Source of the DNA: JBBSQE01 sp038258095
Lineage (GTDB): Bacteria > Actinomycetota > Thermoleophilia > Solirubrobacterales > 70-9
NCBI GenBank assembly: GCA_038258095.1
Contig: JBBSQE010000022.1
Span: 1-20,238, forward strand
Direction of reading: 5' to 3'
DNA: 20,238 nt
The stretch's first letter is position 1. Each line of letters starts with the position of its first letter. Positions 14,758-20,238 of this stretch are shown here, one piece after another. Both the position numbers and the translations under genes were made by a program. The notes under the pieces are model-generated. The model ran no database searches, had not been told where the DNA came from, and saw nothing but the letters and a program-made list of their open reading frames with translations.

Positions 14758-16226
14758 CAGCCCGGGGGCACGTCGGCCGGGTTGCACTTGCCATTCAGCC
14801 GTCCCTCGTCGAGGAACGGGTTCGAGCCGGACACGGCCTGGGTCGCTCCACCCGGGCAGCGCCTGGCCAGGCTGAAATCAAACGGCTGGAACTTCTCGGC
14901 CAGCGTGTTCGGGTTCAGGGCCTGGGTTCCGGAGTTGTAGTTGAAGAGGTTCAGGGACGCCGACTGGATTCGCGCATAGTGGCCGTTGGCGTCGTAGTAG
15001 CCCGACGCCTGGCCGAGCTTTCCGAGCGCCGCGAGCAACTCCGGTGCGTACGGCCGCGCGAAGGTGATCGTGTCCTGAGCGGAGCTGAGGGCCTTGATCC
15101 CGGTCTTCTGGAACGGGGTCCCGACCCGGTGCAGGCTCGGCAGGGCGCGAACGATGTACTGGAGGTCGTTGTGCTTGCCGGGGAGGTTCACCGAATCGCC
15201 CAGGTTCCGAAAGACCGGTACGGCCTTGTCGGCCACGGGCCGGAGCTGGCGCAGGAAAGGATCGAGGTTCTTGGTCGCCTGTTTCGCGGTGTTGACGAGC
15301 GGATCGATGTCGTCGAGCGCAGCTCGCAGGTTGACGAAGGTCGTGTTCGCCTGGCGGAGTGTCGGCGGCAGGAGCTGCAGCGACCGGTCGAACGCGACGT
15401 TCTGGTCGGCGATCGCTCCGAGCGCCGTGTTCGTGTTCGAAACGAGCCCGGTGAGCTGATCGCGCCGCTCGGCCAGGGCAGTCACGACCTTGGACGAGTT
15501 GAGGACGAAGTCGCTGAAGACCGCCTGGTCTGAGTTCAGCTCGCGCAGCAGCCGGTCGGTGCTGGAGAGCGCCGGCGAGAAGTACTTGTAGGCCGCGTTC
15601 GCCTGCTTGCCCTTATCGGCGTAGATCCCGGCGAAGCCCTGAATCACGTCCTGGAGGCCCTTGCGAGCCCTCGGGTTGAAGGCGTTGAACAGCTGGTCGA
15701 GATCGACCGGCGTCGTGGTCGAATCGCCGGCCAGGACCGCGCCGTCGGGCAGGGCCTTGAAGTTGTCGGGACCCGGCGAGATCGAGATGTAGCGGCCGGC
15801 CACGGTCGAGAGCGATGGCGTCCGGACCACGGCCGTTGTCCCCCTGTGGAGAACCTGGTCAATGGTGATCTTGACCTCGGCGTTGTCGTCGTCTGTGAGG
15901 TCGATGCTGTCGATCGATCCGGCTGGCGAGCCGCCGATCAGGACCTGGTTGCCCTTGACGAGCTGCCCTCCCGTCTGGAACACCAGCGTGTACTTGTGTC
16001 CGCTCGAGCCGCCGAGGACGAGCACGGCAATCAGCACGACGACGACGACCAGGGCACCGATGGTGAGGACGCGGGCGAGCAGCGACCCGCGGCCCGTGTG
16101 GGCCGCCTCGGGAGACTCTTGTGAAGCTGAAGCCGGCGTCCTCTCCTCCTTGTAGAGCAAAGGAGGAGAGCCGGTCAGGGCGCCGGGAAATCCTCCTCCT
16201 GCTGGCGGGCACTCTAGCCGAGGCAT
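14757..16226 (-). CDS. MCE-family protein, first gene of the operon
   Basis: This protein is up to 489 residues. After a disordered stretch, a membrane segment spans 53-72 (VLTIGALVVVVVLIAVLVLG). The MCE domain follows at 78-155 (YTLVFQTGGQLVKGNQVLIG, then GSPAGSIDSIDL, ending ISISPGPDNF), then long helices and a tail with two cysteines. The start is uncertain: ATG 16226 has no clear ribosome site and gives a ~50-residue leader. In-frame CTG (16178) or TTG (16160) might serve instead, near purine-rich AGGAGG tracts. Divergent from the M15 peptidase gene 71 bases away. YrbE permease genes, which usually precede the first MCE gene, are absent. Confidence 0.9.
   Translation of the reverse strand: MPRLECPPAGGGFPGALTGSPPLLYKEERTPASASQESPEAAHTGRGSLLARVLTIGALVVVVVLIAVLVLGGSSGHKYTLVFQTGGQLVKGNQVLIGGSPAGSIDSIDLTDDDNAEVKITIDQVLHRGTTAVVRTPSLSTVAGRYISISPGPDNFKALPDGAVLAGDSTTTPVDLDQLFNAFNPRARKGLQDVIQGFAGIYADKGKQANAAYKYFSPALSSTDRLLRELNSDQAVFSDFVLNSSKVVTALAERRDQLTGLVSNTNTALGAIADQNVAFDRSLQLLPPTLRQANTTFVNLRAALDDIDPLVNTAKQATKNLDPFLRQLRPVADKAVPVFRNLGDSVNLPGKHNDLQYIVRALPSLHRVGTPFQKTGIKALSSAQDTITFARPYAPELLAALGKLGQASGYYDANGHYARIQSASLNLFNYNSGTQALNPNTLAEKFQPFDFSLARRCPGGATQAVSGSNPFLDEGRLNGKCNPADVPPG
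16141..16170. promoter_or_regulatory. Perfect hairpin burying Shine-Dalgarno-like sequence near the first MCE start
   Basis: CTCTCCTCCTT (16141-16151) and AAGGAGGAGAG (16160-16170) form an 11-bp perfect inverted repeat with an 8-base loop. On either strand one arm is a strong Shine-Dalgarno and the other its complement. A third tract, TCCTCCTCCT (16192-16201), could pair with the same arm. It lies in the region where the first MCE gene starts, but no canonical start codon follows within the usual distance. Confidence 0.4.
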
Positions 16227-16297
16227 GGGTCGTCCGAGTCCCGCCTAACGCATGGTTAACCCAGGGTAAATGGCACCGGTTGCGCAAAAATCTCCGG

Positions 16298-16999
16298 ATG
16301 AGCACTCGCCACATCCGCCCCGCAGCCCGGGTCCCGCTCCCGGAGCTTGCTTCGGTGGTCGCGCTTCTCCTCATCGTCGCCATCCACGGGCAGCCCGCGG
16401 CCGCGAGGCCGACGACCCCCGCCCCGCCGTTTCACATCGCGATCACGCCGCTTGACCGCTCGATGCGCCAGCGCGTGACGGGCGTCTCCTGGCACCCCGG
16501 CTGCCCGGTCGGCCTCGGCGGCCTGCGCCTGCTCACCGTCACCTACTGGGGTTTCGACAAGAGCGCTCACAACGGTCGTCTCATCGTCAACCGGCGTGCG
16601 GCCCGAGGTGTCGGCCACGTTCTGCGCTCGCTCTACCGGCACCGCTATCCGATCAGGCGCATGCGCCCGGTCGATGCCTACGGAGGGGACGATCATCGCT
16701 CGATGAATGCCGACAACACTTCCGCGTTCAACTGCCGCTTCGTCAACGGGACCTCGACCTGGTCCCAGCACGCCTACGGCCTCGCGATCGACATCAACCC
16801 GATCGAGAACCCCTACGTGTCGGGGGGATATGTCTCACCCCCGGCGGGAGTGCCATTCGCCGATCGGCCAGGCCGCCCCGGCGTGATCCAGAAGGGCGGC
16901 ACCGTGATCCGCGCCTTCGCCGCCATCGGCTGGCGCTGGCTCGGCCGCCCGGGCGGAGGCAAGCGCGACTACCAACACTTCTCGGCCAACGGCCACTGA
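16298..16999 (+). CDS. Secreted M15-type peptidase (D-Ala-D-Ala carboxypeptidase-like)
   Basis: This 233-residue protein starts at ATG 16298; the longer in-frame ATG at 16121 would overlap the first MCE gene. A signal-like segment follows (VPLPELASVVALLLIVAIHG, residues 12-31). The catalytic domain has the M15 pattern: SAHNGRLIV (89-97), a PVDAYGGDDHRSM block, NTSAFNCR, then the zinc ligands His158 and Asp165 in SQHAYGLAIDINP and His227 in DYQHFS. Such enzymes cut D-alanyl peptides of peptidoglycan outside the membrane. All three ligands are present, so activity is likely. It diverges from the MCE operon and converges with the hydrolase gene 24 bases away. The ribosome site is weak; a leaderless or lightly translated message is possible. 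Confidence 0.88.
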   Translation: MSTRHIRPAARVPLPELASVVALLLIVAIHGQPAAARPTTPAPPFHIAITPLDRSMRQRVTGVSWHPGCPVGLGGLRLLTVTYWGFDKSAHNGRLIVNRRAARGVGHVLRSLYRHRYPIRRMRPVDAYGGDDHRSMNADNTSAFNCRFVNGTSTWSQHAYGLAIDINPIENPYVSGGYVSPPAGVPFADRPGRPGVIQKGGTVIRAFAAIGWRWLGRPGGGKRDYQHFSANGH

Positions 17000-17023
17000 C
17001 CCGGGCGAGACGGAGCGGCTCAG

Positions 17024-17944
17024 TCAGGCGGCTACCGTGGTCGACGACCGCGTCCGCCTGGCGTTCTGGGCGATCGCATCCGCGATCTCCGGCCACAGGG
17101 CATGCGGCAGGTCGTGGCCCATGCCCTCGATCAGCCGCAGATGGGAACCGGGGATGGCCCGGGCCGTGGCGCGGCCGGCCGCCGTGCGGACCAGTGGGTC
17201 ATCGCAGCCGTGGATCACGAGCGCCGGTATCCTCAGCTCGCCGAGGCGGCGCGTCCGGTCACCCGAGGAGGTGATCGCGTGCAACTGGCGGGCGACGCCC
17301 CCCGGGTTGAAGCGGCGGTCATACGCGGTCAGCGACATCGCCCGCACTCGCTCCTCGTCGAACGGGTAGCCGGGCGAGCCGATCACCGAGAAGGTCTTGA
17401 CGGCGCGGTCCGCGTAGTCGTCGCGGTCTGCCGGCGCCTTCGCGATCAAAGTCCCGAAGGCGCGCATCTTGGGGAGCCCGAAGCGGCGGTTCCCGGTCGT
17501 CGACATGATCGACGTCAGCGAGTGAACCCGGTCCGGATGGCCGATCGCGACCGTCTGGGCGATCATCCCGCCCATCGAGGCGCCGACGACGTGGGCTTTG
17601 TCGATCTCGAGGTGGTCGAGGAGCCCGACCGTGTCAGCCGCCATATCGCGCAGCTTGTACTCGGGCTTGCCGGTCCCCAGCAGCATGCCCGCCGTGCCCG
17701 GCCGGCTGCCGGCTTCGATCTTCGAAGAGTGACCCATGTCCCGGTTGTCGAAGCGGATCACGCGGTGGCCTCGCTCGGCGAGCATCTCGCAGAACGCCAC
17801 GTCCCAGTGGATCATCTGGGTTGCCAGCCCCATGATCAGGATCAGCGGCACGCCGTCCTCATCGCCGAACTGCTCGTAGGCGATCTCGATCCCGTTCGAG
17901 GGGGCGATCTGCTCGTTGCGCGGAAAGAAGTTTTCGAAGCTCAC
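17024..17944 (-). CDS. Alpha/beta-hydrolase fold enzyme
   Basis: This 306-residue enzyme starts at GTG 17944; the frame stays open much further upstream, but that part lies on top of the divergent phosphoesterase gene. The fold is clear: LILIMGLATQMIHWD (oxyanion-loop region, 35-48), RVIRFDNRDMGHSS (61-74), the nucleophile elbow GASMGG with Ser123, an acid at Asp248/249 in IHGCDDPL, and His277 in GMGHDLP. It resembles the aclacinomycin methylesterase (RdmC)-like branch, which hydrolyses esters, but the substrate cannot be read from sequence. There is no signal peptide, so it is cytoplasmic. The 39-base gap to the divergent gene holds no good Shine-Dalgarno for either side. Confidence 0.88.
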   Translation of the reverse strand: MSFENFFPRNEQIAPSNGIEIAYEQFGDEDGVPLILIMGLATQMIHWDVAFCEMLAERGHRVIRFDNRDMGHSSKIEAGSRPGTAGMLLGTGKPEYKLRDMAADTVGLLDHLEIDKAHVVGASMGGMIAQTVAIGHPDRVHSLTSIMSTTGNRRFGLPKMRAFGTLIAKAPADRDDYADRAVKTFSVIGSPGYPFDEERVRAMSLTAYDRRFNPGGVARQLHAITSSGDRTRRLGELRIPALVIHGCDDPLVRTAAGRATARAIPGSHLRLIEGMGHDLPHALWPEIADAIAQNARRTRSSTTVAA

Positions 17945-17983
17945 AGCCGTGATGGAGACTACTTGGCGTAGGTTGATCGACTC

Positions 17984-19117
17984 GTGGGCGCAACAGCGAT
18001 CATCTCCGACCTGCACCTCGGCAGCCTCCCGGGCGAAGGGCTGCTCGAGCACGGCTCGATCAGGGAGCGCCTCCTGGGGGAGCTCGCGCGCGCCGACCGT
18101 GTCGTGCTGCTCGGCGACGCGGTCGAGATGAGGGATCTGCCGATCGGCGAGGCGCTCGCGGCGTCGCGTCCCTTCTTCGAGGAGCTCGGCGAGGCGACCG
18201 GAGACACGGAGATCGTCTTGGTCCCCGGAAACCACGACCACCACTTCGCGGCTCCGATCATCGAGAGTGCCGGAGTGTCCTCGGAAGCGTCGCTCGGCCT
18301 GGAGCAGCGGACCGCGCCTCAGGGCGCTGCGGCGCGGCGGGTCGCGGAGTGGCTCGGCGGGGACCGGCTCACGCTCGCCTATCCGGGTCTCTGGCTTCGC
18401 GACGACGTCTACGCGATGCACGGCCACCACATGGACCCCCACTTCACCCTCCCGCGGGCCGAGTCCGTCGCGGCGGCCGCGGTCGCGAGGGTGACCGGGC
18501 CGCTTCCGGACCCGGCGTCTCCCGACGACTACGAGCGGCTGATCGGGCCGGTCTCGGGGCTGACCTTCGGGCTCGCGCAGGCCGGCGCCTGGCGGCGGCG
18601 GCGTGGCGGAGCGCGGCCCTCGGAGCGAGCATTCACCTGGCTCTCCCAGGGGAAACGCGCGAACGTCCGCCAACGCCTGGCCGGCAAGGCGATCGCCTCA
18701 ATCGCTCTTCCAACGGCGACCATGGCCCTCAACCGCCTTCTCCGTGCCGAGTTCGAGCCGGATCTCTCACCGGCGGCCATCAGCGGGGGAGGTGTCGCCG
18801 CCGCGACCGAGCTCGCGGAGCGACTGAGGGTCGACGCCGCGCACGTGATCATGGGCCACACCCATCATGCGGGCCCGCACGGCGACGCCGAGTGGCCGGT
18901 CGCCGGGGGTGGGCAGCTCCACAACACCGGCAACTGGATCTTCGCCCGGCTGCTCCATCGGGGGTCTGCCCGCGGTGGTTTCTGGCCTGGAACCGTGACC
19001 TGGCTCGGCGACCGGGGAGCGCCGGAGCGCGTCCCGCTGCTCGACCACCTGACACCGGACGAGCTTGCCGCCCTGACGGTGCGGACCCGCGAGGGACGGG
19101 CGGGTAGTCTCGAATGA
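17984..19117 (+). CDS. Calcineurin-like metallophosphoesterase
   Basis: This 377-residue protein starts at GTG 17984. The five two-metal motifs are all present: Asp9 and His11 in SDLHLG, Asp45 in LLGDAVE, Asn83-His84-Asp85 in PGNHDHH, His146/148 in AMHGHHMD, and His292/His294 in MGHTHH. These bind the metals that hydrolyse phosphate mono- or diesters. A middle section (~155-265) with an Arg-rich stretch (GAWRRRRGG) and a hydrophobic helix is longer than in compact CpdA-type cAMP phosphodiesterases and could contact membranes or another protein. Its stop overlaps the adenylyl cyclase start by four bases (ATGA), linking the two in translation. cAMP breakdown is therefore an attractive but unproven role; UDP-diacylglucosamine-type substrates are an alternative. 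Confidence 0.9.
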   Translation: MGATAIISDLHLGSLPGEGLLEHGSIRERLLGELARADRVVLLGDAVEMRDLPIGEALAASRPFFEELGEATGDTEIVLVPGNHDHHFAAPIIESAGVSSEASLGLEQRTAPQGAAARRVAEWLGGDRLTLAYPGLWLRDDVYAMHGHHMDPHFTLPRAESVAAAAVARVTGPLPDPASPDDYERLIGPVSGLTFGLAQAGAWRRRRGGARPSERAFTWLSQGKRANVRQRLAGKAIASIALPTATMALNRLLRAEFEPDLSPAAISGGGVAAATELAERLRVDAAHVIMGHTHHAGPHGDAEWPVAGGGQLHNTGNWIFARLLHRGSARGGFWPGTVTWLGDRGAPERVPLLDHLTPDELAALTVRTREGRAGSLE

Positions 19118-20238
19118 TCGACGCCGGCGTCCGCTACGACCCTCCGCTCCCCGAGCATCCCGAGCTGCGCGAGGTTGCGCAGGCCGTCGAGAGCGCGGGG
19201 TTGTCGGCCGAGATCCTCGACACAAGCTTCTGTACGGTCTTCTGCTCCGGGCAGTTCGCCAGGATGCTCGGGCTCTCCGCCGAGGAGGCGTTGGGGATGT
19301 ACGGCAAGTCGCAGATCCATCGGACCCTCGAGGGAAGGTCCGACATCATGAGGCTCACCGAGGAGAGCGGAACCCTCTGGTTTCAGCACAACGCTCCGAT
19401 CATGCGCCACTTCCTGGATCCCGACGACCCCAACTTCGAGGAGGTCTTCGGCCTCACCGCGTCGCTCGCGGCTGAGGTTGATCCAATCGCCGAGCCACCC
19501 CGGGCCTGGATCGACAGAATCAGCTTCCGGCCCAACCTCCGGCTGCGCGAGTCGTTCCTCGGGGACGTCACCAACCTGTACCTCCGGATCGACGATGCGG
19601 CCGGACGCTTCATCGGCGTCCTGCTCCAGACCCGCGGCATGCTGCCACAGAACCTGGAGCACCGACTCGCCCGCGGCGATCAGCGCCTCTTCGAGCGCAT
19701 GGAGCGAGTAAGCGAGCCTGGCAGGCGAGCGGCAGCAGTCCTGTTTGCCGACCTCGAAGCGTCAGGGGCTCTCTCGCGGCGACTCTCCTCGCGCGGCTAC
19801 TTCGACCTGATCAGGGCGATGACGGACCTGATCGACAGATCGGTCGTCGCCCGGGAAGGGATCGTCGGCAAACACGCCGGCGACGGCGGCTCGGCGTTGT
19901 TTCTGGCCGCCGACCATGGCTCGGAGTCGGCGGCAGCGGCCGCGGCCATCGAGGCGGGCCGGGCGATCCGCGAAGGAGCCGCGACACTGGGCTCCGACGA
20001 CGTGCAGGCAAAGGTCAACGTCGGCCTCCACTGGGGCGCGACGCTGATGGTCGGCCAGATCGCAACCGCAGGCCGGCTCGAGGTGACTGCGCTTGGCGAC
20101 CAGATGAACGAAGGGGCGCGAATCGAGGCGGCGGCCACCGACGGAGCGATCCTCGCCTCCAAGGACCTGATCGAGCGGCTTGCCGCGGATGACGCCGAGG
20201 CGGCCGGGCTGAACCCCGATGAGCTCGCCTACACGCCC
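19114..20238 (+). CDS. Class III adenylyl cyclase domain protein, C-terminus beyond window
   Basis: The frame opens at ATG 19114 (ATGA overlap with the phosphoesterase) and stays open to the window end, giving 375 residues so far. Residues ~30-175 form an N-terminal sensory-type region that is perhaps PAS-like (FARMLGLSAEEALG), not clearly assigned. From ~205 comes a class III cyclase catalytic domain with the metal aspartates Asp213 (LFADLEAS) and Asp257 (GKHAGDGG), the adenine-selecting pair Lys253 and Asp329, and the transition-state residues Asn332 and Arg336 (LGDQMNEGARIEA). All key residues are in place, so it likely makes cAMP from ATP, normally as a dimer. No signal peptide or membrane helix is visible. 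Confidence 0.88.
   Translation, partial: MIDAGVRYDPPLPEHPELREVAQAVESAGLSAEILDTSFCTVFCSGQFARMLGLSAEEALGMYGKSQIHRTLEGRSDIMRLTEESGTLWFQHNAPIMRHFLDPDDPNFEEVFGLTASLAAEVDPIAEPPRAWIDRISFRPNLRLRESFLGDVTNLYLRIDDAAGRFIGVLLQTRGMLPQNLEHRLARGDQRLFERMERVSEPGRRAAAVLFADLEASGALSRRLSSRGYFDLIRAMTDLIDRSVVAREGIVGKHAGDGGSALFLAADHGSESAAAAAAIEAGRAIREGAATLGSDDVQAKVNVGLHWGATLMVGQIATAGRLEVTALGDQMNEGARIEAAATDGAILASKDLIERLAADDAEAAGLNPDELAYTP

Noticed and set aside
14026..15533. Several plus-strand open frames opposite the first two MCE genes
   Set aside because: They are antisense shadows of clearly conserved MCE proteins. None has a ribosome site or recognisable domain.
17945..18673. N-terminal extension of the alpha/beta hydrolase frame to a 549-residue protein
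   Set aside because: The extra ~240 residues lie opposite the phosphoesterase gene, are Arg/Gly/Pro-rich without structure, and the hydrolase fold starts only after GTG 17944.
1..20238. CRISPR array, restriction-modification, toxin-antitoxin or retron system
   Set aside because: No regularly spaced direct repeats, Cas, methylase, reverse transcriptase or typical toxin-antitoxin pair could be seen on either strand.

Overview
The window is high-GC bacterial DNA that reads as a free-living actinobacterium, most likely of the Thermoleophilia/Solirubrobacterales type. This is inferred from high G+C at third codon positions, frequent GTG starts, tRNAs without an encoded CCA, a six-gene MCE cluster, and a helix-turn-helix/LAGLIDADG-type gene family common in that group. 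No database search was possible, so the lineage is a family-level judgement.

Layout, left to right. Bases 1-170 are almost pure G/C homopolymer and look like a poor-quality contig end. 221-972 holds a short phage-type gene string ending in a P27-like terminase small subunit and the stub of the next gene. 981-2645 carries three minus-strand genes: two secreted proteins of unknown function and a small helical protein whose GTG start abuts a near-perfect LexA/SOS operator. 2691-4491 is an integration cassette on the plus strand (promoter, small ORF, tyrosine recombinase). It runs tail-to-tail into a minus-strand pair, a lipoprotein and a beta-rich protein (4416-5223). 5273-5543 holds two divergent tRNA genes, Glu(CTC) and Leu(CAG). 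A broken HTH/LAGLIDADG-like gene follows, then a strong bidirectional terminator.

The core of the window is a tightly coupled minus-strand operon of six MCE-family genes (16226 down to 7027). Each product has one N-terminal membrane anchor, one MCE domain and a long helical region. Such proteins normally form the lipid-conducting part of a Mce transporter, but the YrbE-type permeases and ATPase that usually lie beside them are not in the window. The second MCE protein ends in twelve collagen-like Gly-X-Y triplets. An intrinsic terminator closes the operon, and a further secreted-protein gene follows.

The right end has a secreted M15-type peptidase diverging from the MCE operon, an alpha/beta hydrolase, and a diverging pair made of a calcineurin-like phosphoesterase overlapped by four bases with a class III adenylyl cyclase, which runs off the window. 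The items most worth following are the collagen-tailed MCE protein, the SOS operator, the phosphoesterase-cyclase pair, the degenerate HTH/LAGLIDADG gene, and hairpins that bury Shine-Dalgarno sequences ahead of the integrase cassette and inside the start region of the first MCE gene. I did not find a clearly new defence or mobile system.
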